Source of the DNA: Begonia masoniana
Taxonomy: Eukaryota > Streptophyta > Magnoliopsida > Cucurbitales > Begoniaceae
NCBI GenBank assembly: GCA_022432975.1
Contig: CM039515.1
Coordinates: 18,261,488 to 18,325,487, forward strand
Length of the DNA stretch: 64,000 nt
Direction: 5' to 3'
Below are positions 32,973 to 45,150 of this stretch, one piece after another (positions within the stretch are counted from its first letter, which is position 1; every line of letters starts with the position of its first letter). Both the position numbers and the translations under genes were made by a program. The notes below the pieces were generated by a model that saw nothing but the letters and a program-made list of their open reading frames with translations, had not been told where the DNA came from and searched no databases.

Positions 32973-35609
32973 TGTAACACCCCCGAACCCACCTCGGCTC
33001 GGTGCGTTACTTTGCAAACAAATCCCGTGTTTAAAACGAATTTTAAAATAATTTTTGATAATTTTTTGACTAGATTTTTTGAGTTTTTTGAACCCTCGAA
33101 AACGGTTGGAAAATGTGCGTCAAATACATGCTAAACGTGTCGAAAAAGGTCGGGTTAAAACATAATTGAAAATCGAAATTTAAAAAAAAAATCGGTCTGG
33201 TCGGCGCGCGCGCAGCAGCGACCTTCGCGCTCCACCGCGCGTGAGGGAGGTGCCGATCGATCGGCAACATCTATGGTTGCCAAACGTGAGGAATAGTAAT
33301 GCGCCGATCGATCGATGCTAACCACCGATCGATCGGCACTGGGCGCCGCGTGCGCCCAGCGCACCCTCTGCGCGCGCCTCCCCTGCCCAGCGTACACCCC
33401 TCTCGGCCATTAGCGCCCCTTTTAACTTTTTCTCAATTTTTCTTCAAACCAAACACTTCCAAATTACCCAAAATTTTTAACATACCTTCCCGACATCCCC
33501 GACTTTGTGTCCCGTAAAAATCTCAGAAAATCGACTTAAAACAGTTAGCGAAAACGTTGAGACAAAAGAACCCGACGTTGTAAAAAAAAAAAACGGGCAG
33601 AATAACGACTGAAATTTCATAAACCAAAATCCTGAAATACAAAGTCTTAAAACACCATTATTTACGTACCAACCAATCATCCAACAAAACAACCACTAAC
33701 CACAATCATTCAAAATAGCTAAAAAAAATATCTACAGGGTAAAATACCAAAAATATCCCCACCAAACTACCCGAAGAGCGTGGTCGAGACGCCTCGACAA
33801 CTGCCTGCACCGGCGTGCCTCGCGAATCACCGACTGCCCTAATCCTTGGCTCCATCGTCTAGCTCCCTTGAACATATATCGTCACCTACACCACATAACA
33901 CAAAACGTAAGCCTAATGCCTAGTAAGTAGGGAATAACGAATGCAACAAAACACAATGCAACCCATCCTATCACATGCGGTTTCTAACACTCAGTTGTGC
34001 TCGTTCACGTTCGTTACTTTATTCTTTTCTTAAGCCGTGTGGATCGAGTAAGCTCACATCCTATAACCGTCTAGGATGGCCACACTCAGAACCACCAGAG
34101 CAAGACCAGATAGCAATCATCCCATAACCGTCTAGGATGGCTATACAAAATCTCCCTCCACGTCGATCGTAGAATCCTATAACCATCTAGGAATTCATAC
34201 TCACGACCATTACGTATTTTAGCCGGTCATCCTTCATAGAGGTCCCCTCGGGGTGCTACACTCCAGCACTTATTCCCTGACAAGGCAACTCTAATCAAGA
34301 CTACGTATTTTAGCCGATCATCTTTCATAGAGGTCCCCTCAGGGTGCTACACTCCAGCACTTATTTCTGACAAGGCACTCTAATCAAGACTAATTTTACA
34401 ATTCCTTTTATTATCTGATTACATTGCACGCTCGCAAGTCAAACCATGCAAGAAACCTCATATTTTGCGTAATTTAAATCCATGTACATGTCAAGGGAAT
34501 ATGCAATACAACACGACGCGAAACAAACAACCGAGCATTAAACCCTACCGTTCCATGATGTAGGCCTAAGGCAACAAAAACATTCCTCTACTTATCTGAC
34601 TGCTCGACACGTGTTTGCTTACTTTGTCTGGTTTAATCACTCGCTCGACAACCTAACAAATAAGGAGAAATAACTTAGCATCAATCTAGAAAATTCTAGG
34701 AACATTTAAACCCAAAACTAACCACAATTTACACAATTTACAAATCTAAACTCTAAAACCCGATTTTATCCACAAGTTTTGGTGTCCAACTTCAAACGGC
34801 CATAACTTATTCGTTTTTCAATGGATTTCGACGTGCTACCCCAATCTGTAAACCTCTACACTTCTACTATCCATCGAAACCATCAAATTAACCAACCAAA
34901 CTCCATGGTCAATCCAAAAATGCAAAAACAGAACCGGTGCATTAAGTGTACAAAACCGGTTTTTGTATAACTTTCACCAAATCCTAATTCTAACTCCAAA
35001 AACAATCTAAACTAATCCATCTAACCTTTAAAACACTAAAATTAGGAAGAAAACTAGCTAAGCCATGAAATTTTTGGACCTCACATTTTAGGGTTTCCAA
35101 ACCTAATCAATTCCAACAAAAACACTTTAAAATCTCTAAAAACCAACACCTAATTGCATAAAACTCAAAACTCAATCAAAAGCTCACCTTAAAATCTTGA
35201 AAAGCTTGCTGAAAATGGAGGAGAGAAGGCTCTAGGGTTGCTGAAATTTTCATGGGAGAAAAGTGGGGAAGAAGAAGGGAATTGCTTTCTTAACCTTGAA
35301 TTTCACTTTTTAATTAAAACCAACTTTTTCCTTCTTTTAATTTTTTCCACAAAATTTGTAAATTTTATAAAACAATCCCACCCTTCTCTTCATATCCCAA
35401 GCCAACGTGAAGACCATTCTTCACTCACCTTTCATTCATTTTAATTTTTTCTTTAATTCAATTTCCACTTAACACAATTTCTAACCCCTAACTCCTAGGG
35501 TTTCTATCAAATTCTTCCTTAAATTTCACTTCCTTCTCACAACTTAGAAAATCACTAGGGTTGCCTAACTAGGGCTCTACACGTGACAGGAAAAATTTCG
35601 GGTGTTACA
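32973..35609 (-). mobile_element. Solo LTR 2, gypsy-like
   Basis: 2637 bp, TGTAACACCCCCGAACCC to TTTCGGGTGTTACA, with perfect 5-bp target copies CTTTT (32968-32972, 35610-35614). No internal domain. It has a short GATCGATC array (33253-33343), and a ~97-bp duplication at 34206-34390 around TACGTATTTTAGCCG. It is the same family as 36662-39602 and, inverted, 55577-58053. Confidence 0.9.
33253..33343. repeat. GATCGATC array in solo LTR 2
   Basis: Three palindromes, GCCGATCGATCGGC type, within about 90 bp, separated by 30-50 bases. Confidence 0.82.
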
Positions 35610-36125
35610 CTTTTTGTGTTCTAATAAATTTGCTAGTATTGCAGGTATCTTTAAAGCTTGGGTTGGATACTTAAAGAAGGAATTTGTCTTCCCTTATCAA
35701 ATTATGTAACCAAGCTTTGTATTTAATTTGTATATTTTATGAAACTTTAGTTTCGTTTAAAACTTTGTTAATTGGCAAACTTTAACCTTGTTTCTTTTAG
35801 AATGTATGTTTGTAATAGTCTTCCAAAGGGCTTGGAAAGGTTAAAGGCAACAAGCAAGAAGCTATTTTCTTTGTGGCATTTCGTCGAACAGCTAGCGTGC
35901 ATCAGTAATCGGGCAGCAGAACACGCACACAAGACAAGGAAACGTGCACACAGGGTCGGCGCACCAGACAAGGCCACTTGCGCACGGATCAGCCATGGCG
36001 CACAACCAGTGGCGCACAGACATTAGTCGCCGCCGCGCTCATCGCCGCAACAGCACGCGCCCACCAGCGCGCCTCAGCGAGCGCCAGCTCGCGCACCAGC
36101 CAGACAGTGCCAATGCGCGCGTCAA

Positions 36126-36661
36126 TCGGCCAGTGTGGTAGACCTATTATCTGTTTGGATGTTTGTCCTATAAAGGGCTCGTGTCCTAGCAATTATAGAT
36201 AGTCGTCAGTATTGATAACAATGATATAATATATCTCGTTGCTGCTGTCAATGTGGAATCAGAATGTATGAACTCATGGACGTGATTTTTGAAATTGTTA
36301 AAGGAAGACCTACATACTAAATCGGGATACGGATGGACATTTTTTTCGGATCGACAATATGTATAATGCATTTCGAATTGTTCTTTCAAATATTAGGGCA
36401 TTGTGGTAGTTATATTATTTTATGTTGACTCCCTTGTTCTTTCAAATACCAAGGGTTGTTGCCTACTATGTAGCAGGAATTACCGTCAGCCGACCACCGC
36501 TATTGCCTCCGGCATATGTAAGTAAATTTTAAAAACTAATTTCGGGGCAGAGTATACATAGATGTAATGTAGAATGCGGCTAGAGCAACAACAACTTTCA
36601 TTTCAAGATAGAAATGAGGAACTTACATCATATTAACCCGGATGTTCACGCATATCTTTGA
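36126..36661 (+). pseudogene. MULE-B transposase, catalytic-core part
   Basis: RPIICLDVCPIKGSCP corresponds to the first catalytic Asp region (ICLDDCHLKGSCPG in MULE-C). Then DNNDIIYLVAAVNVESE, SWT*FLKLLKEDLHT-like and the second Asp area (FRIDNMY) follow, heavily mutated, and then RATTTFISR before the solo LTR. Stops make it non-coding. Confidence 0.78.
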
Positions 36662-39602
36662 TGTAATGCCCCCGAACCCACCCCGGCTCGATGCGTTTTT
36701 TGACTCACTCTAACCCCGATGAAAACGACGTTTAAAATAATTTTTATAAACCCCAAAACATAAAAAAAACAGACACAGCGGAATTTAAAACTAAGTCTCC
36801 CGAAGCTCGACATACCTAGCTGCCTAGACTCACTAATTTCTCTTAATCCTAACCGTTAAGTACCATGGCATCCTCTCCGAAAATTTCGACAAAGTAACGC
36901 CTGAAAATGGCGCCTCCAAAATGCTAGGTACCTGCAAATGAATCAATCCTCAACCAGTTCCAGAATACTTTTACTCAACTATCCACTCAACTATCCAGCA
37001 TACGAAATCTCCAAATAGCAGTAAAGAGGGAAACTAAAATACGAACATCCCTAAGTGAAGAAAATCCACTCACCCTTAACTATGACTATATACAACAAAT
37101 ACAAGCGCTATACAAGAACTTTCAAAAACATCAACCAAAAAGAGTTACGTATTCTCATCATTTCCACAAACAGACATCTACAATCACTACCAATTTACAA
37201 AGCCCCACACCTCCCGAAGACATTGGTCGAGACGCCCCGACAACTGCCCGCACCGACATGCCCTGTGCGTCGCTGACTGCTCCCTAGTCCTGGGCTCCCT
37301 CATCTAGTTCACTTGTAACTCTGTCGTCACCTACACCACAGAACACACACACACACACGTAAGCTTAAGCTTAGCAAGTACTGGATAACAAATATAAACA
37401 TGCACAATGCCACATAACCACGAGGCGTTTAACTCTCTAGTGCATACTCTAGCACGTTAACGACGAGGCGTTTAACTCTCTAGTGCATACTCTAGCACGT
37501 TAACGACGAGGCGTTTAACTCTCTAGTGCATACTCTAGCACGTTAACGACGAGACGTTAAACCCTCTAGTGCTCCTCTTGCACCTTAACGACGAGGCGTT
37601 TAACTCTCTAGTGCATACTCTAGCACGTTAACGACGAGGCGTTTAACTCTCTAGTGCATACTCTAGCACGTTAACGACGAGGCGTTTAACTCTCTAGTGC
37701 ATACTCTAGCACGTTAACGACGAGGCGTTTAACTCTCTAGTGCATACTCTAGCACGTTAACGACGAGGCGTTTAACTCTCTAGTGCATACTCTAGCACGT
37801 TAACGACGAGGCGTTTAACTCTCTAGTGCATACTCTAGCACGTTAACGACGAGGCGTTTAACTCTCTAGTGCATACTCTAGCACGTTAACGACGAGGCGT
37901 TTAACTCTCTAGTGCATACGTGCTCCTCTTGCACGTTAACGACGAGGGTGTTCAATCTCCTAGTGCATGCTCTAGCACGTTAACGACGAGACGTTAGTTG
38001 CTCCTCTTGCACCTTAAACGACGAGGCGTTTAATCTCTCTAGTGCATACTCTAGCACGTTAACGACGAGACGTTAAACCCTCTAGTGCTCCTCTTGCACC
38101 TTAACGACGAGGCGTTTAACTCTCTAGTGCATACTCTAGCACGTTAACGACGAGACGTTAAACCCTCTAGTAATCCTCTTGCACGTTAACGACGAGGCGT
38201 TTGACCATCTATTGCTTACTCTCACATGTTTCTTACTTAGCACTCACCTCTTGCATAAACTCATTCTTTCGTTTTAAAAGAAAACAACCATTACACAACT
38301 AATTCCCACACTACTCACCCACACTACTCAATAGAAAACAACACAACCAACAAACATTCCCACACTACTCAATAGAAAACCACACAACCAACAAACAATA
38401 ATTCCTACCGTTCCGTGGTGTAGGCCCGAAGGCGACAAAACACACAATCCATTACTTACCTGGCGTCCTAACTCGCTGGGTTTGGCACATCACGTCACTT
38501 ATGGCTCGACCTATGACAAACATTCAAACTTCATTAAAATCAAGCCTCCATTCACCAATTACTCTCAAACTACTATTTATAGCCTAATCCAACTAAAACC
38601 TAACTAAACAGGCAACTAATTAGGGTTCAGTAAAAACCGACCTGAAACTTCGAACAAGCATAACTTTCGCGTCGGTTATCGGAATCGAACGATTCCAGCG
38701 GCCACGTACTCCTCTAATAACCTAGTTTAACCTGCCAAAAGAAAATTTAAAACAAACGGTCGTAGCTAGGTCAAAAACAGCAAAACCCGAATCTGCCCTA
38801 AACCGAAAATTTTTCCCTTTTCGGTTTTCCATCAATTCTCGCCCGTTTCCTCACCAATCAACAATATTCTAATGTATTAAGCGTAATTTAACACAATTAA
38901 GACTTCCAAATTTAGAAGCCCGAAATCCCAGAATTCCCCCCCTTCACGGTTTTCTCCCTGAAAACCGAGGTACCACAGCCCACCAGCGAACACTCGTCTC
39001 ACACCCCTAATTCCCCCCACATTTCCGTGACAAATCGACCAAAGAATCGACCCAACTCGCAGACCACCACTCGGCGAGCAACAGAGAGAAAACAGGGAGG
39101 AGAAGGTACCTATTTTTGGTCGGTTCTGGTGCAGAAAAGTCGAACCGAACTCTGGCTTCAGCTCGCCAGAGTTTGCTCGTCTGAACGGTGGCCGGAACCG
39201 TGAGGTCGTCATCGGAGGGATGTCGCTCGGGCTCCTTCTCTCGTCGGGGCTCGGGTTACAGAAGCAGAATGGCTTCTTCGTGAAGCCATTCTGTTTCTAT
39301 ATATATATTTTTTATTTTAATTTTTTAAGCTAAATTACTAATTTGCCCTCACATGTTTGAACTTACGTATTTCCGTTAAGTTCGCGTCCACTCGACCTAA
39401 AATTTTAGAAATCCTCTTCCAAATAAAATCCCAAGTTTTTAATAAACTAAATAACTCGTTAAATTCTCATAATTTGACCGTTAAATTTCTATAAATTGAC
39501 TCTCCAATCCTTCCCTTTTTTTTTTATTTAGAAAATTCTAAGATCCATAACTTAATTAAATCTAAAGCAGTACACTTTGAGGAAAAATTCTCGGGTGTTA
39601 CA
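36662..39602 (-). mobile_element. Solo LTR 3, gypsy-like
   Basis: 2941 bp, TGTAATGCCCCCGAACCC to TCTCGGGTGTTACA. Target copies TTTGA (36657-36661) and TTTAA (39603-39607) differ by one base. The MULE transposase frame resumes on the far side. It has no GATCGATC array but a large 43-bp minisatellite. Confidence 0.87.
37421..38215 (+). repeat. 43-bp minisatellite inside solo LTR 3
   Basis: About 18 units, beginning CGAGGCGTTTAACTCTC, with the words CTAGTGCATACTCTAGCACG and GTTAACGA in most. Many units are identical; a variant type (CGAGACGTTAAACCC...GCTCCTCTTGCACC) occurs at 37555, 37990, 38065 and 38150. GTGCA...(G)CAC gives each unit a small stem. Confidence 0.93.
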
Positions 39603-39790
39603 TTTAAGGCACAAACCTTAGATATTGGGCTAGTCATGCATTTTCTTTGACCCAAGTGTGTATTGGGATTAAACAATTTATATGAGTCATTCAATGCAAT
39701 TCTATTACATGTCAGGGACAAACCGATTCTGACCATGTTCGAGATGATCCGAAAATACTTGATGACTAACTCGCTAGACTATCTTCTATA
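39603..39790 (+). pseudogene. MULE-B transposase, C-terminal core part
   Basis: GLVMHFL, then LGLNNLYESFNAILLHVRDK and PILTMFEMIRKYLMT, as in the other copies. It ends at about 39790 against the tail of the minus-strand second ORF; the SWIM zinc-finger part is missing. Confidence 0.82.
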
Positions 39791-40640
39791 TCAACGTGTC
39801 GTACGACATATTCTTGTTGCATGTTCGGCCGATCACATGCATGTGACCTAAAATCATGAAGTCAGGGTCGAACATCTTGCCGTTGTATAGCTTCTCCATC
39901 ACATAGAGATCCATACAGCTCACAAGATGTTCATGCTCATCCCGAGGTAGAATGGTGTGGGTTATCAGATTGTAAATAATCCGAGCTCTGACGTTCAAAT
40001 CCTTGGATTTTGGCTTCACGAACCCTCTGATATTTGCATTTTGATGAATTTCTCTAAGGAAGTCAAGTCTCTCCGCCGATTTGAAAAAATCACAATCTCA
40101 GGAAGCATGGTATTATCTCTCCACCTCATTCCCTTTTTCGGCAAACCTGAGCACTTTATTAACTGTCTCTGGAAGTATCAAAATCTCTATACCAAGGATG
40201 TACGTCTTTAAACATCCTGACCTCCCGGTAAAGATCAAGTTCGCATAAAACAAGCGAACAATTCTATCTCAACTGTCACCCCTTAATCCGTACACTCCGT
40301 GTTGGGCAATTCTGTCGAACATATTCTTCATCTCCAATGACTCCCAACCTCTAAAGTTGATGGTCTTCGAATGAATAACAAAGCGGTTTGACATATCACG
40401 CTCAAATTGCTCCTTACACATCTGATTTCAAAATTCATTCGAAAAATACCTAGCTGGTGGTCGCCGCGCTTCACACAGAGCACCTTGTGACGACGATAGC
40501 TGGTTTGTCAGACCTTCTTGAAATGGTCCTCCTTGTGACATCGATGGACAATTTGGCGGAGGCTGCTCAGTAGGGCCACCTTGTGACGAACCTCCTTGTG
40601 ATGGGGCAGTTTTTCGTTTAATCGTCAATTTGGGTGTCAT
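39786..40640 (-). pseudogene. MULE-B second ORF, PF20167-like
   Basis: ATG at 40640: MTPKLTIKRKTAPSQGGSSQ, a Gly/Gln/Ser-rich stretch, then (after a frame change) EQFERDMSNRFVIHSKTINF, GWESLEMKNMFDRIAQHGVY, DRIVRLFYANL, FAEKGNEVER and FLREIHQNANIRGFVKPKSK. It ends MDLYVMEKLYNGKMFDPDFM and IGRTCNKNMSYDTLI. The C-terminal tail is deleted. Same domain as MULE-A and MULE-C. It lies tail to tail with the transposase. Confidence 0.68.
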
Positions 40641-40910
40641 TTGAGTTGAATTTGGCGACTAAGGTTGAATTGAGGATTTTGATGATTTAGGGCTCGGATT
40701 TGTTAGATTTTTTGATGATATTGGAAGGCAAGAATTAGGGATGGGAAAGTCAACACGGTATGGGTATGAAATGGTTGGATTTTGTGTTGGAATCGCAGTT
40801 ATGACCGAGAGGAAATCATATTTTTTAGTAATGGAGGGTGTGGAAGGGGGCCGATTATATACTGTAGGGGATCAGCCCCCGTTTTGTGGCTGAAATCGTA
40901 ATTAGTTATG
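40641..40910 (-). other. Upstream region of MULE-B second ORF
   Basis: Reverse match to 20990-21248 of MULE-A (TAGGGCTCGGATTTG near 40690). It holds the likely promoter: the minus strand has AGTATATAATCGG near 40850-40862. Confidence 0.6.
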
Positions 40911-43555
40911 TGGTGTCGTAACACTACTTGTGACACGGTGGTCCTTAGAAAAGGGGCCGTGTAACCCACAAATATAGCTCAAAGTGCTCGGGTGAGTTGT
41001 GTGCACAAATATGAGGAAATTAAAAGCAACAATAGAAAATAAAATGCAAATAAATGGAAGAGGGATATGGCCGAATGTTACATGGGATAAATGGCACAAA
41101 ATGTGAAAGAAAATAGATGAAGATGAAGGTGATAAAGTGTGTGAATTTCGTGAAGAGCAATATGAGAAGATGAAGAGAAAATGCAAGAAAATAAAAGTGG
41201 AGTGTGTGAAGTGGTGATGGCCGAAATGTAAGGGTGATGTGTGTGAGAAAATGTGATGACAATGAAGGAGATGGAAATACCTTTGGCAGACCCGAGGAGC
41301 TATCTTACGTTTGAGCTCTCGGGTGCACGTTTTTTCGAAGGAAAACGACCACCGTAGGCCTAGGTTTTCTTCCTCGAAGCTCTTACTCTCAAGAGAGCAA
41401 GATGAGGGAAAATAAGAGCTAGCCTAGCAACCTTAGAGCTAGAATAGCAATGGAGGACCTCTCCACTCGATAGAAATCGATGAACACCCGAAGGTTCTTC
41501 TAAAACGGAGTTAGGGAAATACAAATTTCATAAATGAGCAAAAGTTGTAATACATACACCAATGCTATGCATTTATAGGCAACCTAGGAGGATTAGGGTT
41601 TGGCATGGATTTGAAGATGAAATGGCAGCCATTGGATGCAAAATAATCGGCGGCCAAGGAGGGAGAAGCTGTGTGCGCCAATCGAGTGGCCAGCAGCAGC
41701 CAGCCCACGCCATCAACGGCGCTGATGGCGATCTGTGCGCGCGCTGCATGAGCGGTCCAGATGCAGCACCCGCGCGCTCCATCAACGGTCCAGATGTAGG
41801 ATCCGTGTGTGCGCCACGCCAGTGATCCATGTGCTGCCCGCGAGCCTCCATCCAACGGTAGCTGCCCCTGCCCGCGCGCCTATCTGGTGAACTCGGTGCT
41901 GCCCGCGCGTGCGCCAGGTGATGTTGCTGTGCGCCTTATCCGACGGTGATGGAGAAGACCGAGCTACCAATTGATCAATGGATGAAATTGTGCCAACTCC
42001 TTGATCCATTTTGCCACTAACTCTTGTACTTGTAAAATCATACCTTTAAATGTGGGCTCTTCTTTGGGCCAAGGCTTCCTTTGGGCTCCATTTTGTTGAT
42101 GCATTTCTCCTTTGTTGAATTAATCTTCAACCCATAATCCACCAAGATTCATCTAACCCTAATCACACAATCTAATACATGATGCAAATATAATAATCCA
42201 TACAATAAAGGCTAGAGTATGCCAAATAAGTTCAAATCAAAAATTACATAAGTTATTGGGCCGGGAAGACAAATTCCCATGGGCCGAGTTGTAGCTTCCT
42301 TCAAGTGCTCCAAGTTGAATTTCCAACACAATCATCAACTACCTGCTAATAAAGAAAATAATTTCCATTATTAAAAATGTTAAATAATTTATGGGCCTTG
42401 GGTCGTGATCTAGTTTTGGGCCTTGATGGCACATCAACTTGTGACACCAATAGTGAACAATAGTAATGGACAGTAATGAAATGCGTAAAGTAAGGAGACA
42501 CGAGGTTGGTAACGCAGTTCGACAAATTGCTTACGTCTGCGGGGCCATGCCCAGATTTAAAAATGTTTCACAGAGTTCACAAAGTTACAAGATAACCGGA
42601 CTTATACAAATAAAGACTCCCTCTTATCTTTGTCGCCGTCTCTCAGTAACTTTCCCAATAAAACTATTTTTGCGAGCTCCCCTCGACTTTGAGATGATCC
42701 ATCCAGAGATCTAAATGCGACAAGCTCCCCTTGTCAATAATGACTCCTCCCAGAATCCGTGTATGGCAAGATCCCCTTGCCCACGATGAGAATGAAAAGC
42801 TCCTCTTGTCAATAAACAGAACTCCTCCTGAGTTCCAGTGCAGCCTCCTCCCGAGACTGAGCTTCAATGAAGAACGAAGAGGAATGCACCTATGACACCG
42901 CTTGTGACACCAACCGTTGTCTTAGGATGCAACCAACCACTACACTCGTATAACAATGAAATCCAACAGAGGTAGAGTGTGGAAACAGTCAACAGAGACT
43001 GAAACAAACAATAACACATGTACTCGCAGAAGCAAGAGGGAGGAAATAATGGCGGCTTACGGCACAAGTAATTGTGAGAGAATAATCAATAATCCACGCA
43101 CCTATTCTGTGAAGGGTAGATGCTTAAGTATGTCTGCAACAGATTTTCGTTCCAAAACAGAATGTACAATATAAGGAAACTGAAATCACATAATTCGTAG
43201 TCGTGACACTCTTTTTGATACTTATGGAAAGTACCAGAATAAAACTGATTTGGATCCTAGAATAATTGGATCACGAATCTTGCTATCTGTTATGGTACAC
43301 ATAATTTATAATCTTCAAATCGGCCTTCCATAGATAAATTCACAAGATAACTTGATTTCCAAGAAACTAACTTTCCTTGTTTTTCAAGCTTACCAAAAGT
43401 GAATATTCTGTTTACATGTGGTACCATAATCTCCACAAAATCTGCCTACCTTGCATAAGAAGATTACTGCAATCTTTATTTAATTTTCAAGATAAACGAA
43501 GTAAACAATTTAATTAATTTGCCAAAAAATCTATGCCAACACATATTTACATTAA
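40911..43555 (-). mobile_element. Unresolved LTR-like insertion(s) in MULE-B
   Basis: 40911-42449 is bounded by TGGTGTCGTAAC and GTGACACCA. On the minus strand it has a promoter-like CCTATAAATGCATAGC (41566-41581) and no coding, like an LTR, but flanking bases do not match. 42450-43555 has words common in copia LTRs (GGTAACGCAGTTCGACAAA near 42507) and a second CTTGTGACACC near 42902. I cannot give clean boundaries; it may be a fragmentary retroelement. Confidence 0.45.
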
Positions 43556-44100
43556 CAGGGACAATGAACCTCTATTCTCAGCCTAAATTTTAAGAACGGG
43601 TGGTCACCGCCCCCATCAGCCCCCTGTTCTCCAGACATAATTTTGAGAACGGGGGGTCGTTTCGGGGTGGTGACCCTTATTTCTTCCCCCAAAATATTAG
43701 GGGGTGACGCACCCCCTAATATTTTGGGGGAAGAACGGACCACCTATCATTCGTAAAAATTGTTCTTGAGAACGAGAGGTCGTTTCGGGACGGTGACCCT
43801 CCGTTCCCAAATATCTCTAAAATAGGGAGGTAGGAACAGGGGTCATTGAGCAGTGGAGACCCCCCGTTTTCCAATCACGTGTGGTGCACGTTGGACGGGG
43901 GTCGCCACCCCCTACATCGACCCCCCGACCCAATATGTCTAGTGCCACGTAAGCACTAGACAGAACGGGTGGTGATCGACTCACCATTCTAGGCATAAAT
44001 TAAGAATGGGGTGATCTGCTACCTGCCAAAGTTTGATTTATTATATTTTTTTATAGTTTAAGGTTTTAGTTGTTAGAGTTTTTATTTTATGGGGTGTTCT
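43556..44100 (-). repeat. MULE-B right terminal region
   Basis: Inverted copy of the region at 20311-21030: ACGGGTGGTCACCGCCCC, the CACTAGACAGAACGGG block and the AAGGTTTTAGTTGTTAGAG block in reverse order. It contains a perfect 26-bp inverted repeat with a 3-base loop (43681-43735). Confidence 0.78.
43681..43735. repeat. Perfect 26-bp inverted repeat
   Basis: Arms 43681-43706 and 43710-43735 (TTCTTCCCCCAAAATATTAG then GGGGTG, and its exact complement) around the loop ACG. Confidence 0.95.
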
Positions 44101-44104
44101 TGCC

Positions 44105-44945
44105 AAAAACCTAACAAAAAGATCCCTGGTGTTTGATCGATATCCTCTTGTTCTGTATTTTACACATAGAACGGAGGACTGTTCTAAAAAAAGGGTCCCC
44201 CATTCTAAAGGGGCTATAAATTACCTTCTTCATTTTATAAATTAATTTAAAAAATATCAAATGATATTCAAATTACTTGAAAGTTTTACTACATATTTAC
44301 CACATAATGAGAAGATAATCTGAAAATGTTTGTAATTTTATAACACTTGTATGATTTTTTATAATTATTTTATAAAATAATTAACTAAAATTATAATTTA
44401 TCGTAAAGTGTTATAAAATCACGATACTTTTCATATTATCTTCTCATAATGTGATGAACAAATGGTAAAAATTGCAAGTAAATTGAATATCGTTTGTTAT
44501 TTTTTAAAATTAATTTATAAAGTGAAGGGAAACCTTTATAAATTAATTTTAAAAACTAACAAACGATATTTAATTGACTTAAAATTTGTACCACATGTTC
44601 ACCAAATCATGAAAATATAATAGGAAAATTTTTGTGATTTTATAATACTTGTACGATATATTGTAATTTTAGTTAATTAGTTTATAAAATAATTATAATA
44701 AATCACACAAGTGTTATAAAATCACAAACATTTTCAAATTATCTTCTCATGATGTGCTGAACATGTGATAAAATTTTGAAGTAAATTGAATATTGTTTGG
44801 TGTTTTTTAAATTAATTTATAAAATGAAGAATATAATACATGCCCTTTTAGAACAAAGAACGACCCCCCTGTTCTTTGTAAAATACAGAACAGGAGGATA
44901 ACCACCAGAGTTTTTTTTGTTAGATTTTTAATAGTTTAAAGTGTT
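44105..44945. mobile_element. Foldback MITE with two internal palindromes
   Basis: Outer inverted repeats about 120 bp long (44105-44227 and 44830-44945) share CTAACAAAAA, TGTTCTGTATTTTACA and TTCTTCATTTTATAAATT. Inside are two ~300-bp palindromic units in tandem, 44228-44527 and 44531-44829, each folding on itself. There is no coding. It lies next to the MULE-B terminal region and about 200 bp before the GDSL start. Target copies were not found. The type could be a MULE-derived MITE. Confidence 0.72.
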
Positions 44946-45150
44946 TTGTTAGGGTTAAAATTTTAAGTATTTTTTTTAAAAAAATTATACTTTGAGGAGT
45001 GAAAATAGTTTAACCCAATATCTCCTTTCATCAACAAGCTCCTACATTGCACTTATCTTCAGCTTTTGTCTTCTTCATTTGCTTTGGTTATCAAGTATTC
45101 CAATAGGTTCTTCGTCGGTTTTAAATTTGTGGAAGCTTTTGAGCTTAGCG

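Larger units (their letters stand above)
26751..36123 (+). mobile_element. LARD-like non-autonomous LTR retrotransposon
   Basis: 5' LTR 26751-30619 (about 1.19 kb without the nested solo LTR), primer site 30622-30633, internal part 30634-32916 and 3' LTR 32917-36123 (its own nested solo LTR removed, and its 3' end lost). LTRs begin TGATATGCC and the 5' one ends CCCTATCA. The internal part is T-rich, built of repeats and has no gag or pol, so movement would need another element's proteins. It interrupts MULE transposase after the zinc-finger part. The adjoining MULE segment is missing at its right edge, so a deletion took the end of the 3' LTR. Confidence 0.8.
32917..36123 (+). repeat. LARD 3' LTR, interrupted and truncated
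   Basis: 32917-32972 and 35610-36123 together match 26751-27370 of the 5' LTR. It is cut before the TATA-box part and joined at about 36124-36130 to MULE transposase. Frames inside are shadows. Confidence 0.8.
24696..44100 (+). mobile_element. MULE-B: two-ORF MULE with many nested insertions
   Basis: The left terminal region (24696-25085 and 25962-26130) and the inverted right terminal region (43556-44100) enclose a plus-strand transposase in pieces (26214-26750, 36126-36661, 39603-39790) and a minus-strand second ORF (39786-40640). Nested inside are Cassandra (25086-25961), a LARD-like element (26751-36123) with two solo LTRs, a third solo LTR (36662-39602) and unresolved LTR-like DNA (40911-43555). 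Without these it would be about 3 kb. The target duplication could not be defined because the right tip is disturbed by a MITE. Confidence 0.75.

Noticed and set aside
37421..38215. CRISPR-like direct repeats
   Set aside because: Units are contiguous with no unique spacers, and this is plant LTR sequence; it is a minisatellite.
41562..42009. Overlapping Ala/Pro/Arg-rich frames
   Set aside because: They overlap on both strands in a GC-rich part of LTR-like DNA and have no family signature.
44992..45150. Upstream extension of the GDSL reading frame
   Set aside because: It begins with TTG and has no similarity to GDSL N-termini; the family start corresponds to ATG 45151.
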